From assembly GCA_963965975.1 (NCBI GenBank), contig OZ014418.1, forward strand, positions 4,724,775 through 4,788,774: a stretch of 64,000 nucleotides of DNA. Direction: 5' to 3'. Numbering within the stretch: position 1 is the stretch's first letter; each line of letters begins with the position of its first letter. Position numbers and translations under genes: made by a program. Positions 36,852 through 51,100 of the stretch are shown one piece after another. The DNA is from Xestospongia bergquistia (Eukaryota; Porifera; Demospongiae; Haplosclerida; Petrosiidae). The notes beneath the pieces were generated by a model that saw only the letters and a list, made by a program, of their open reading frames with translations, made no database searches and was not told the origin of the DNA.

Positions 36852-38281
36852 TAAAGACTTCAGAAGGTTTAAACTATTGAGTATAGTTTATAAAGTACAC
36901 TGCTTAGTCTAAAGGACTCTATGGGACTAAAGAAATAAACTGCTATTAACGGTTCAGTAAGATGGTTTGCATTAACACTTTAAAGTCTTTAATTTAAAGA
37001 CTTTAGAAGGTTTAGACTATTGGGTAAAGTTTATACGGTAGACTGCTAAGTTTAAAGGACTCTATGGGCCTAAAGAAATGAACTGCTATTAAAAGTTCAG
37101 TAAGTTTGTTTGCATTAACACTCTAAAGTCTTTAAATTAAAGACTTTAGAAGGTTTAGACAATTGAGAGAAGTTTATAAAGTAAACTGGTCAGTCTAAAG
37201 GACTCTATGAAACTAACTAAATAAACTGCTATTAACAGTTTAGTAAGTTCGTTTGCATTAACACTCTAAAGTCATTAATTTAAAGACTTTAGAAGGTTTA
37301 GACTGTTGATTAAAGTTTATAAAGTAAACTGCTCAGTCTAAAGGACTCTATGGGACTAAAGAAATAAACTGCTATGAACAGTTTAGTAAGCTTGTTTGCA
37401 TTAACGCTCTAAAGTCTTTAATTTAAAGACTTTAGAAGGTTTAGACTATTGATTGAAGTTTATAAAGTAAACAGCTCAGTCTAAAGGGCTCTATGAAATT
37501 AACTAAATAAACTATTATTAACAGTTTAGTAAGTTAGTTTGTGATAACCCTCTAAAGTCTTTAATTTAAAGACTTTAGAAGGTTTAGACTATTGAGTAAA
37601 GTTTATAAAGTAAACTGCTCAGTCTAAAGGACTCTATGGGACTAAATAAATAAACTGCCATTAACAGTTTAGTAAGTTGGTTTGCATTAACGCTCTATAG
37701 TCTTTAATTTAAATACTTTAGAAGCTTTAGACTATTAAGTGAAGTTTATAAAGTAAACAGCTCAGTCTAAAGGGCTCTATGAAACTGACTAAATAAACTA
37801 TTATTAACAGTTTTGTAAGTTAGTTTGTGATAACACTCTAAAGTCTTTAATTTAAAGACTTTAGAAGGTTTAGACTATTGAGTAAAGTTTATAAAGTAAA
37901 CTGCTCAGTCTAAAGGACTCTATGGGACAAAAGAAATAAACTGCTATTAACAGTTTAGTAAGTTGGTTTGCATTAACCCTCTAAAGTCTTTAATTTAAAG
38001 ACTTTAGAAGCTTTAGACTATTGAATGAAGTTTGTAAAGTAAACTGATAGGTCTAAAGGAATCTATGGGACTAACTAAATTAACTGTTATTAACAGTTTA
38101 GTAAGTTGGTTTGCATTAATACTCTAAAGTCTTTAATTTAAAGACTTTAGAAGGTTTAAACTATTCAGTAAAGTTTATAAAGTAAACTGGTCAATCTAAA
38201 GGAATCTATGGGACTAAAAAAATAAACTGCTATTAACAGTTTAGTAAGTTGGTTTGCATTAACCCTCTAAAGTCTTTAATT

Positions 38282-38425
38282 TAAAGACTTTAGAAGGTTT
38301 AGACTATTGAGTGAAGTTTTTTAAAGTAAACTGATAGGTCTAAAGGACTCTATGGGACTAAAGAAATAAACTGCTATTAACAGTTTAGTAAGTTGGTTTG
38401 CATTAACACTCTAAAGTCTTTAATT
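38282..38425. repeat. F/G hybrid monomer (144 bp)
   Basis: The first half is F (GAAGTTTTTTAAAG, GATAGGTC). After the shared block GGACTCTATGGGACTA it reads as G (AAGAAATAAACTGC, GTTGGTTTGCATTAACAC). The P2 counterpart (47149 onward) has separate F and G monomers, so one monomer was lost here by in-register crossover. Confidence 0.8.
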
Positions 38426-40856
38426 TAAAGACTTTAGAAGGTTTAGACTATTGGGTAAAGTTTATAAGGTAGACTGCTAAGTTTAAAGGACTCTATGGGA
38501 CTAAAGAAATGAAATGCTATTAACAGTTCAGTAAGTTTGTTTGCATTAACACTCTAAAGTCTTTAAATTAAAGACTTTAGAAGGTTTTGACTATTGAGAG
38601 AAGTTTATAAAGTAAACTGGTCAGTCTAAAGGACTCTATGAAACTAACAAAATAAACTGTTATTAACAGTTTAGTAAGTTCGTCTGCATTAACACTCTAA
38701 AGTCTTTAATTTAAAGACTTTAGAAGGATTAGACTATTGAGTAAATTTTATAAAGTAACCTGCTGTGTGTAAAGGACTCTATGGGACTAAAGAAATAAAC
38801 TGCTATTAACAGTTTAGTAAGTTTGTTTGCATTAACGCTCTAAAGTCTTTAATTTAAAGACTTTAGAAGGTTTAGAGTATTGAGTGAAGTTTATAAAGTA
38901 AACAGCTCAGTCTAAAGGGCTCTATGAAACTATCTAAATAAACTATTATTAACAGTTCAGTAAGTTGGTTTCCATTAAAACTCTAAAGTCTTTAAATTAA
39001 AGACTTTAGAAGGTTTAGACTGTTGAGCGAAGTTTATAAAGTAAACTGGTCAATCTAAAGGACTCTATGAAACTAACTAAATAAACGTTATTAACAGTTT
39101 AATAAGTTCGTTTGCATTAACAGTCTACAGTCATTAATTGAAAGACTTTAGAAGGTTTAGACTATTGAGTAAAGTTTATAAAGTAAACTGCTCAGTGTAA
39201 AGGACCTTATGGGACTAATGAAATAAACTGCTATTAACAGTTATAGTAAGTTTGTTTGCATTAACGCTCTAAAGTCTTTAATTTAAAGACTTTAGAAGGT
39301 TTAGAGTATTGAGTGAAGTTTATAAAGTAAACAGCTCTGTCTATAGGGCTCTATGAAGCTAACTAAATAAACTATTATTAACAGTTTAGTAAGTTAGTTT
39401 GTGATAACACACTAAAGTCTTTAATTTAAAGACTTTAGAAGGTTTAGACTATTGAGTAAAGTTTATAAAGTAAACTGCTCAGTCTAAAGGACTCTATGGG
39501 ACTAAAGAAATAAACTGCTATTAACAGTTTAGTAAGTTTGTTTGCATTAACCCTCTAAAGTCTTTAATTTAAAGACTTTAGAAGGTTTAGACTATTGAGT
39601 GAAGTTTGTATAGTAAACTGATAGGTCTAAAGGACTCTATCGGACTAACTAAATTAACTGTTATTAACAGTTTAGTAAGTTGGTTTGCATTAACACTCTA
39701 AAGTCTTTAATTTAAACACTTTAGAAGGTTTAAACTATTGAGTAAAGTTTCTAAAGTAAACTGCTCAGCCTAAAGGACACTATGGGACTAAAGAAATAAA
39801 CTGCTATTAACAGTTTAGTAAGTTGGTTTGCATTAACCCTCTAAAGTCTTTAATTTAAAGACTTTAGAAGGTTTAGAATTTGAGTGAAGTTTTTTAAAGT
39901 AAACTTATAGGTCTAAAGGACTCTACAGGACTAACTAAATTAACTGCTATTAACAGTTTAGTAAGTTCGTTTGCATTAATACTCTAAAGTCTTTAATTTA
40001 AAGACTTTAGAAGGTTTAAACTATTGAGTAAACTTTATAAAGTAAACTGCTCAGTCTAAAGGACTCTATGGGACTAAAGAAAAAAACTGCTATTAACAGT
40101 TCAGTAAGTTGGTTTGCATTAACGCTCTAAAGTCTTTAATTTAAAGACTTTAGAAGGTTTAGAGTATTGAGTGAAGTTTATAAAGTAAAGAGCTCAGTCT
40201 AAAGGGCTCTATGAAACTCACTAAATAAACTATTATTAACAGTTTAGTAAGTTAGTTTGTGATAACACTCTAAAGTCTTTAATTTAAAGACTTTAGAAGG
40301 TTTAGACTATTGAGTAAAGTTTATAAAGTAAACTGCTCAGTCTAAAGGACTCTATGGGACTAAGGAAATAAACTACTATTAACAGTTTAGTAAGTTGGTT
40401 TGCATTAACCCTCTAAAGTCTTTAATTTAAAGACTTTAGAAGCTTTAGACTATTGAGTGAAGTTTGTAAAGTAAACAGATAGGTCTAAAGGACTCTATTG
40501 GAGTAACTAAATTAACTGCTATTAACAGTTTAGTTAGTTCGTTTGCATGAACACTCTAAAGTCTTTAATTTAAAGAGTTTAGAAGGTTTAAACTATTGAG
40601 TAAACTTTATAAAGTAAACTGCTCAGTCTAAACGACTCTATGGGACTAAAGAAATAAACTGCTATTAACAGTTCAGTAAGTTGGTTTGCATTAACACTCT
40701 AAAGTCTTTAATTTCAAGACTTTAAAAGGTTTAGACTATTGGGTAAAGTTTATAAGGTAGACTGCTAAGTTTAAAGGACTCTATGGGACTAAAGAAATGA
40801 ACTGCTATTAACAGTTCAGTAAGTTAGTTTGCATTAACACTCTAAAGTCTTTAAAT

Positions 40857-40999
40857 TAAAGACTTTAGAAGGTTTAGACTATTGAGCGAAGTTGATAAAG
40901 TAAACTGCTCAGTCTAAAGGACTCTATGGGACTAAAGAAATAAACTGCTATTAACAGTTTAGTAAGTTCGTTTGCATTAACACTCTAAAGTCTTTAATT
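40857..40999. repeat. I/G hybrid monomer
   Basis: It opens as I (GAGCGAAG) after an H with the AAT junction. It switches around GATAAAGTAAACTG to class 1 sequence (CTCAGTC, GGGACTAAAGAAATAAAC) and ends GTTCGTTTGCATTAACAC. The change of class inside one monomer disrupts the usual alternation here. Confidence 0.7.
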
Positions 41000-42145
41000 T
41001 AAAGACTTTAGAAGGTTTAAACTATTGAGTAAAGTTTATAAAGTAAACTGCTCAGTCTAAAGGACTCTATGGGACTAAAGAAATAAACTGCTATTATCAG
41101 TTTAGTAAGTTGCTTTGCATTAACCCTCTAAAGTCTTTAATTTAAAGACTTTAGAAGGTTTAGACTATTGAGTGAAGTTTTTTAAAGTAAACTGATAGGT
41201 CTAAAAAACTCTATGGGACTAACTAAATTAACTGCTATTAACAGTTTAGTAAGTTTGTTTCCATTAAAACTCTAAAGTCTTTAATTTAAAGACTTTAGAA
41301 GGTTTAAACTATTGAGTAAAGTTTATAAAGTAAACTGCTCAGTCTAAAGGACTCTATGGTACTAAAGAAATAAACTGCTATTAACAGTTTAGTAAGTTGG
41401 TTTGCATTAACACTCTAAAGTCTTTAATTTAAAGACTTTAAATGGTTTAGATTATTGGGTAAAGTTTATAAGGTAGACTGCTAAGTTTAAAGGACTCTAT
41501 GGGACTAAAGAAATGAATTCCTATTAACAGTTCCGTAAGTTGGTTTGCATTAACACTCTAAAGACTTTAAATTAAAGACTTTAGAAGGTTTAGACTATTG
41601 AGCGAAGTTTATAAAGTAAACTTGTCAGTTTAAAGGACTCTATGAAACTAACTAAATTAACTGTTATTAAGAGTTTAGTAAGTTCGTTTGCATTAACACT
41701 CTAAAGTCATTAATTTAAGGACTTTAGAAGGTTTAGACTATTGAGTAAAGTTTATAAAGTAAACTGCTCAGTGTAAAGGACTCTATGGGACTAAAGAAAT
41801 AAACTGCTATTAACAGTTATAGTAAGTTTGTTTGCATTAACGCTCTAAAGTCTTTAATTTAAAGACTTTAGAAGGTTTAGAGTATTGAGTGAAGTTTATA
41901 AAGTAAACAGCTCTGTCTGAAGGGCTCTATGAAACTAACTAAATAAACTAATATTAACAGTTTAGTAAGTTAGTTTCTGATAACACTCTAAAGTCTTTAA
42001 TTTAAAGACTTTAGAAGGTTTAGACTATTCAGTGAAGTTTGTAAAGTAAACTGTTAGGTCTAAAGGACTTTATGGGACTAACTAAATTAACTGCTATTAA
42101 CAGTTTAGTAAGTTCGTTTGCATTAACACTCTAAAGTCTTTAATT

Positions 42146-45100
42146 TAAAGGCTTTAGAAAGTTTAAACTATTGAGTAAAGTTTATAAAGTAAACTGCTCA
42201 GTCTAAAGGACTCTATGGGACTAAAGAAATAAACTGCTATTAACAGTTCAGTAAGTTGGTTTGCATTAACACTCTAAAGTCTTTAATTTAAAGACTTTAG
42301 AAGGTTTAGACTATTGGGTAAAGATTATAAGGTAGACTGCTAAGTTTAAAGGACTCTATGGGACTAAAGAAATGAACTGCTATTAACAGTTCAGTAAGTT
42401 TGTTTGCATTAACACTCTAAAGTCTTTAAATTAAAGACTTTAGAAGGTTTAGACTACTGAGCGAAGTTTATAAAGTATACTGGTCAGTCTAAAGGACTCT
42501 ATGAAACTAACAAAATAAAATGTTATTAACAGTTTAGTAAGTTCGTCTGCATTAACACTCAAAAGTCTTTAATTTAAAGACTTTAGAAGGTATAGACTAT
42601 TGAGTAAATTTTATAAAGTAAACTGCTCAGTATAAAGGACTCTATGGGACTAAAGAAATAAACTGCCACTAACAGTTTAGTAAGTTTGTTTCCATTAACC
42701 CTCTAAAGTCTTTAATTTAAAGACTTTAGAAAGTTTAGAGTATTGAGTGAAGTTTATAAAGTAAACAGCTCAGTCTAAAGGGCTCTATCAAACTAACTAA
42801 ATAATCTATTATTAACAGTTTAGTAGGTTAGTTTGTGATAACACTCTAAAGTCTTTAATTTAAAGACTTTAGAAGGTTTAGACTATTGAGTAAGGTTTAT
42901 AAAGTAAACTGCTCAGTCTAAAGGACTCTATGGGACTAAAGAAATAAACTGCTATTAACAGTTTAGTAAGTTTGTTTGCATTAACCCTCTAAAGTCTTTA
43001 ATTTAAAGACTTTAGAAGCTTTAGACTATTGAGTGAAGTTTCTAAAGTAAACTGATCGGTCTAAAGGACTCTATGGGACTAACTAAATTAACTGTTATTA
43101 ACAGTTTAGTAAGTTTGTTTGCATTAACACTCTTAAGTCTTTAATTTAAAGACTTTACAAGGTTTGAACTATTGAGTAATGTTTATAAAGTAAACTGCTC
43201 AGTCTAAAGGACTCTATGGGACTAAAGAAATAAACTGCTATTAACAGTTTAGTAAGTTGGTTTGCATTAACCCTCTAAAGTCTTTAATTTAAAGACTTTA
43301 GAAGGTTTAGACTATTGAGTGAAGTTTGTAAAGTAAACTGATAGGTCTAAAGGACTCTATGGGACTAACTAAATTAACTGTTATAAACAGTTTAGTAAGT
43401 TGGTTTGCATTAGCACTCTAAAGTCTTTAATTCAAAGACTTTAGAAGATTTAAACTATTGAGTAAAGTTTATAAAGTAAATTGCTCAGTCTAAAGGACTC
43501 TATGGGACTAAAAAAATAAACTGCTATTAACAGTTTAGTAAGTTGGTTTGCATTAACCCTCTAAAGTCTTTAATTTAAAGACTTTCGAAGGTTTAGACTA
43601 TTGAGTGAAGTTTTTTAAAGTAAACTGATAGGTCTAAAGGACTCTATGGGACCAACTAAATTAACTGCTATTAACAGTTTAGTAAGTTGGTTTGCATTGA
43701 CACTCTAAAGTCTTTAATTTAAAGTCTTTAGAAGGTTTAAACTATTGAGTAAAGTTTATAAAGTAAACTGCTCAGTCTAAAGGACTCTATGGGACTAAAG
43801 AAATAAACTGCTATTAACAGTTTAGTAAGTTCGTCTGCATTCACACTCTAAAGTCTTTAATTTTAAGACTTTAGAAGGTTTAGACTCTTGAGTTAAGTTT
43901 GTAAAGTAAACTGATAGGTCTAAAGGACTCTATGGGACCAACTAAATTAAGTGCTACTAACAGTTTAGTAAGTTCGTTTGCATTAACACTCTAAAGTCTT
44001 TAATTTAAAGACTTTAGAAGGTTTAGACTATTGGGTAAAGTTTATAAGGTAGACTGCTAAGTTTAAAGGACTCTATGGGACTAAAGAAATGAACTGCTAT
44101 TAACAGTTCAGTAAGTTGGTTTGCATTAACACTCTAAAGTCTTTAAATTAAAGACTTTAGAAGGTTTAGACTAGTAAGCGAAGTTTATAAAGTAAACTGC
44201 TCAGTCTAAAGGACTCTATGAAACTAACTAAATAAACTGTTATTAACAGTTTAGTAAATTCGTTTGCATTAACACTCTAAAGTCATTAATTTAAAGACTT
44301 TAGAGGGTTCAGACTATTGAGTAAATTTTATAAAGTAAACTGCTCAGTCTAAAAGACTCTATGAGACTAAATAAATAAACAACTATTAACTGTTTAGTAA
44401 GTTTGTTTGCATTAACGATCTAAAGTCTTTAATTTAAAGACTTTAGAAGGTTTAGAGTATCGAGTGATGTTTATAACGTAAACAGCTCAGTCTAAAGGGC
44501 TCTATGAAACTAACTAAATATACTATTATTAACAGTTTAGTAAGTTAGTTTGTGATAACACTCTAAAGTCTTTAATTTAAAGACTTTAGAAGGTTTAGAC
44601 TATTGAGTAAAGTTTATAAAGTAAACTGCTCAGTCTAAAGGACTCTATGGGACTAAAAAAATGAACTGCTATTAACAGTTTAGTAAGTTGGTTTGCATTA
44701 ACCCTCTAAAGTCTTTAATTTAAAGACTTTAGAAGGTTTAGACTATTGAGTGAAGTTTTTTAAAGTAAACTGATAGGTCTAAAGGACTCTATGGGACTAA
44801 CTAAATTAACTGCTATTAACAATTTAGTAAGTTTGTTTGCATTAACACTCTAAAGTCTTTAATTTAAAGACTTTAGAAGGTTTAAACTATTGAGTAAAGT
44901 TTATAAAGTAAACTGCTCAGTCTAAAGGACTCTATGGGACTAAAGAAATAAACTGCTATTAACAGTTTAGTAAGTTGGTTTGCATTAACACTCTAAAGTC
45001 TTTAATTTAAAGACTTTAGAAGGTTTAGACTATTGGGTAAAGTTTATAAGGTAGACTGCTAAGTTTAAAGGACTCTATGGGACTAAAGAAATGAACTGCT

Positions 45101-48100
45101 ATGAACAGTTTAGTAAGTTTGTTTGCATTAACACTCTAAAGTCTTTAAATTAAAGACTGTAGAAGGTTTAGACTATTGAGCGAAGTTTATAAAGTAAACT
45201 GGTCAGTCTAAAGGACTCTATGAAACTAACTAAATAAACTTTTATTACTAGTTTAGTAAGTTGGTTTGCATTAACCCTCTAAAGTCTTTAATTTAAAGAC
45301 TTTAGAAGGATAAGACTATTGAGTGAAGTTTGTAAAGTAAACTGATAGGTCTAAAGGACTCTATGGGACTAACTAAATAAACTGCTATTAACAGTTCAGT
45401 AAGTTGGTTTGCATTAGCACTCTAAAGTCTTTAATTTAAAGACTTTACAAGGTTAGACTATTGATTAAAGTTTATAAAGTAAACTGCTCAGTTAAAGGAC
45501 TATATGGGACTAAAGAAACCAACTGCTATTAACAGTTTAGTAAGTTCATTTGCATTACCACTCTAAGGTCTTTAATTTAAAGACTTTAGAAGGTTTAGAC
45601 TGTTGAGTGAAGTTTATAAAGTAAACAGCTCAGTCTAAAGGGCTCTATGAAACTAACTAAATAAACTGCTGTGAAAAGTTTAGTCAGGTGGTTTGCATAA
45701 ACAATCTAAATTCTTTAATTTAAAGACTTTAGAAGGTTTTGACTATTGAGTAAAGTTTATAAGTAAACTGCTCAGTCTAAAGAACTCAATGGGACTAAAG
45801 AAATAAACTGCTATTAACAGTTCAGTAAGTTGGTTTGCATTAGCCCTCTAAAGTCTTTAATTTAAAGACTTTAGAATGCTTAGACTATTTAGTGAACTTT
45901 GTAAAGTAAACTGATAGGTCTAAAGGAATCTATGGGCTAACTAAATAAACTGCTATTAACAGTTTAGTAAGTTAGTTTGCATTAAGACTCTAAAGTCTTT
46001 AATTTAAAGACTTCAGAAGGTTTAAACTATTGACTAAATTTTATAAAGTACACTGCTCAGTCTAAAGGATTCTATGGGACTAAAGAAATAAACTGCTATT
46101 AACAGTTCAGTAAGATGGTTTGCATTAACACTTTAAAGTCTTCAATTTAAAGACTTTAGAAGGTTTATACTATTGGGTAAATTTTATAAGGTAAACTGCT
46201 AAATTTAAAGGACTCTATGGGACTAAAGAAATGAACTGCTATTAACAGTTCAGTAAGTTGGTTTGCATTAACACTCTAAAGTCTTTAAATTGAAGACTTT
46301 AGAAGGTTCAGACTATTGAGCGAAGTTTATAAAGTAAACTAGTCAGTCTAGAGGACTCTATGAAACTAACTAAATAAACTGTTAAAAACAGTTTAGTAAG
46401 TTCGTTTGCATTAACACTCTAAAGACATTAATTTAAAGACTTTAGAAGGTTCAGACTGTTGAGTAAAGTTTATAAAGTAAACTGCTCAGTCTAAAGGACT
46501 CTATGGGACTAAAGAAATAAACTGCTATTAACAGTTTAGTAAGTTTGTTTGCATTAACGCTCTAAAGTCTTTAATTTAAAGACTTTAGTAGGTTTAGAGT
46601 ATTGAGTGATGTTTAGAAAGTAAACAGCTCAGTCTAAAGGGCTCTATTAAACTAACTAAATAAACTATTATTAACAGTTTAGTAAGTTAGTTTGTGATAA
46701 CACTCTAAAGTCTTTAATTTAAAGACTTTAGAAGGTTTAAACTATTGAGTAAAGTTTATAAAGTAAACTGCTCAGTCTAAAGGACTCTATGGGACTAAAG
46801 AAATAAACTGCTATTAAAAGTTTAGTAAGTTGGTTTGCATTAACCCTCTAAAGTCTTTAATTTAAAGACTTTAGAAGCTTTAGACTATTGAATGAAGTTT
46901 GTAAAGTAAACAGATAGGTCTAAAGGACTCTATGGGACTAACTAAATTAACTGTTATTAACAGTTTAGTAAGATGGTTTGCATTAACACTCTAAAGTCTT
47001 TAATTTAAAGACTTTAGTAGGTTTAAACTATTGAGTAAAGTTTATAAAGTAAACTGCTCAGTCTAAACGACTCTATGGGACTAAAAAAATAAACTGCTAT
47101 TAACAGTTTAGTAAGTTGGTTTGCATTAACCCTCTAAAGACTTTAATTTAAAGACTTTAAAATGTTTAGACTATTGAGTGAAGTTTTTTAAAGTAAACTT
47201 ATAGGTCTAAAGGACTCTATGGGACTAACTAAATTAACTGCTATTAACAGTTTAGTAAGTTTGTTTGCATTAAAACTCTAAAGTCTTTAATTTAAAGACT
47301 TTAGAAGGTTTAAACTATTGAGTAAAGTTTATAAAGTAAACTGCTCAGTCTAAAGGACTCTATGGTACTAAAGAAATAAACCGCTATTAACTGTTTAGTA
47401 AGTTGGTTTGCATTGACACTCTAAAGTCTTTAATTTAAAGACTTTATAAGGTTTAGACTATTGGGTAAAGTTTATGAGGTAAACTGCTCAGTCTAAAGGA
47501 CTCTATGGGACTAAAGAAATAAATTGCTATTAACAGTTTAGTAAGTTTGTCTGCATTAACACTCTAAAGTCTTTAATTTAAAGACTTTAGAAGGTTTTGA
47601 CTGTTGAGCGAAGTTTATAAAGTAAACTGGTCAGTCTAAAGGACTCTATGAAACTAACAAAATAAACTGTTATTAATAGTTTAGTAAGTTCGTCTGCATT
47701 AACACTCTAAAGTCTTTAATTTAAAGACTTTAGAAGGTTTAGAGTATTGAGTGAAGTTTATAAAGTAAACAGCTCAGTCTAAAGGGCTCTATGAAACTAA
47801 CTAAATAAACTATTATTAACAGTTCAGTAAGTTGGTTTCCATTAACACTCTAAAGTCTTTAAATTAAAGACTTTAGAAGGTTTAGAGTATGGAGTAAAGT
47901 TTATAAAGTAAACTGCTCAGTGTAAATGACTCTATGGGATTAAAGAAATAAACTGCTATTAACAGTTATAGTAAGTTTGTTTGCATTAACGCTCTAAAGT
48001 CTTTAATTTAAAGACTTTAGAAGGTTTAGAGTATTGAGTGAAGTTTATAAAGTAAACAGCTCTGTCTAAAGGGCTCTATGAAACTAAATAAATAAACTAT

Positions 48101-51100
48101 TATTAACAGTTTAGTAAGTTAGTTTGTGATAACACTCTAAAGTCTTTAATTTAAAGACTTTGGAAGGTTTGAACTATTGAGTAATTTTTATAAAGTAAAC
48201 TGCTCACTCTAAAGGACTCCATGGGACTAAAGAAATAAACTGCTATTAACAGTTTAGTAAGTTGGTTTGCATTAACCCTCTAAAGTCTTTAATTTAAAGA
48301 CTTTAGAAGGTTTAGACTATTGAGTAAAGTTTTTAAAGTAAACTGATAGGTCTAAAGGACTCTATGGGACAAACTAAATTAACTGTTATTAACAGTTTAG
48401 TAAGTTGGTTTGAATTAACACTCTAAAGTCTTTAATTTAAAGACTTTAGAAGGTTTAAACTATTGAGTAAAGTTTATAAAGTAAACTGCTCTGTTTAAAG
48501 GACTCTATGGGACTAAAAAAGTAAACTGCTATTAACAGTTTAGTAAGTTGGTTTGCATTAACCCTCTAAAGTCTTTAATTTAAAGACTTTAGAAGGTTTA
48601 GACTATTGAGTGAAGTTTTTTAAAGTAAACTGATAGGTCTAAAGGACTCTATGGGACTTACTAAATTAACTGCTATTGACAGTTTAGTTAGTTCGTTTGC
48701 ATTAACCCTCCAAAGTCTTTAATTTAAAGACTTTAGAAGGTTTAAACTATTGAGTAAACTTTATAAAGTAAACTGCTCAGTCTAAAGGACTCTATGGGAC
48801 TAAAGAAATAAACTGCTATTAAAAGTTCAGTAAGTTGGTTTGCATTAACACTCTAAAGTCTTTAATTTAAAGACTTTAGAAGGTTTAGAGTATTGGGTAA
48901 AGTTTATATGGTAGACTGCTAAGTTTAAAGGACTCTATGGGACTAAAGAAATGAACTGCTATTAACAGTTCAGTAAGTTTGTTTGCATTAACACTCTAAA
49001 GTCTTTAAATTAAAGACTTTAGAAGGTTTAGAGTATTGATTAAACTTATAAAGTAAACTGCTCAGTGTAAAGGACTCTATGGGATTAAAGAAATAAACTG
49101 CTATTAACAGTTATAGTAAGTTTGTTTGCATTAACGCTCTAAAGTCTTTAATTTAAAGACTTTAGAAGGTTTAGAGTATTGAGTGAAGTTTATAAAGTAA
49201 ACAGCTCTGTCTAAAGGGCTCTATGAAACTAAATAAATAAACTATTATTAACAGTTTAGTAAGTTAGTTTGTGATAACACTCTAAAGTCTTTAATTTAAA
49301 GACTTTAGAAGTTTTAGACTATTTAGTAAAGTTTATAAAGTAAACTGCTCAGTCTAAAGGTCTCTATGGGACTAAAGAAATAAATTGCTATTAATAGTTT
49401 AGTAAGTTGGTTTGCATTAACACTCTAAAGTCTTTAATTTAAAGACTTTAGAAGGTTTAATCTATTGAGTAAAGTTTATAAAGTAAACTGCTCAGTCTAA
49501 AGGACTCTATGGGACTAAAGAAATAAACTGGTATTAACAGTTTAGTAAGTTGGTTAGCATTAACCCTCTAAAGGCTTTAATTTAAAGACTTTAGAAGGTT
49601 TAGACTATTGAGTGAAGTTTTTTAAAGTAAACTGATATGTCTAAAGGACTCTATGGGACTAAATAAATTAACTGCTATTAACAGTTTAGTAAGTTTGTTT
49701 GCATTAACACTCTAAAGTCTTTAATTAAAAGACTTTAGAAGGTTTAAACTATTGAGTAAAGTTTATAAAGTAAACTACTCAGTCTAAAGGACTCTATGGG
49801 ACTAAAGAAATAAACTGCTATTCACAGTTTAGTAAGTTGGTTTGCATTAACACTCTAAAGTCATTAATTTACAGACTTTATAAGGTTTAGACTATTGAGT
49901 AAAGTTTATAAAGTAAACTGCTCAGTGTAAAGGACTCTATGGGACTAAAGAAATAAACTGCTATTAACAGTTTAGTAAGTTTGTTTGCATTAACGCTCTA
50001 AAGTCTTTAATTTAAAGACTTTAGAAGGTTTAGAGTATTGAGTGAAGTTTATAAAGTAAACAGCTCATTCTAAAGGGCTCTATGAAACGAACTAAATAAA
50101 CTATTATTAACAGTTTAGTAAGTTAGTTTGTGATAACACTCTAAAGTCTTTAATTTAAAGACTTTAGAAGGTTTAGACTATTGAGTAAAGTTTATAATGT
50201 AAACTGCTCAGTCTAAAGGACTCTATGGGACTAAAGAAATAAACTGCTATTAACAGTTTAGTAAGTTGGTTTGCATTAACCCTCTAAAGTCTTTAATTTA
50301 AAGACTTTAGAAGGTTTAGACTATTGAGTGAAGTTTGTAAAGTAAACTGATAGGTCTAAAGGACACTATGGGACTAAATAAATTAACTGTTATTAACAGT
50401 TTAGTAAGTTTGTTTGCATTAACACTCTAAAGTCTTTAATTTAAAGACTTTAGAAGGTTTGAACTATTGAGTAATGTTTATAAAGTAAACTGCTCAGTCT
50501 AAAGGACTCTATGGGACTAAAGAAATAAACTGCTATTAACAGTTTAGTAAGTTGGTTTGCATTAACCCTCTAAAGTCTTTAATTTAAAGACTTTAGAATG
50601 TTTAGACTATTGAGTGAAGTTTGTAAAGTAAACTGATAGGTCTAAAGGACTCTATGGGACTAACAAAATTGACTGTTATTAACAGTTTAGTAAGTTGGTT
50701 TGCATTAACACTCTAATGTCTTTAATTTAAAGACTTTAGAAGGTTTAAACTATTGAGTAAATTTTATAAAGTGAACTGCTCAGACTAAAGGACTCTATGG
50801 GACTAAAAAAATAAACTGCTATTAACAGTTTAGTAAGTTGGTTTGCATTAACCCTCTAAAGTGTCTAATTTAAAGACTTTAGAAGGTTTAGACTATTGAA
50901 TGAAGTTTTTTAAAGTAAACTGATAGGTCCAAAGGACTCTATGGGACTAACTAAATTAACCGCTATTAAGAGTTTAGTAAGTTGGTTTGCATTAACACTC
51001 TAAAGACTTTAATTTAAAGACTTTAGAAGGTTTAAACTATTGAGTAAATTTATAAGGTAAACTGCTCAGTCTAAAGGTCTCTATGGGACTAAAGAAATAA

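Larger units (their letters stand above)
32708..42145. repeat. Second superrepeat, copy P1
   Basis: P1 spans about 66 monomers. The markers shared with P2 at an offset of 9438-9439 are G with GAAAGTTTAAAC (32708/42146), H with GTAAAGATTAT (32851/42289), A with AGTATAAAGG (33191/42629), E with GTTTGAACTATTG (33708/43147), G ending GTTCGTCTGC (34281/43720) and H (34567/44006). The offset then falls to 9154 at the block 35997-36851, 8867 from about 37996, and 8725 at the A-B pair 39140-39426. Beyond about 39.4 kb the match to P2 weakens. This part carries many single-copy changes and looks older or less homogenised than C1-C3. Confidence 0.75.
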
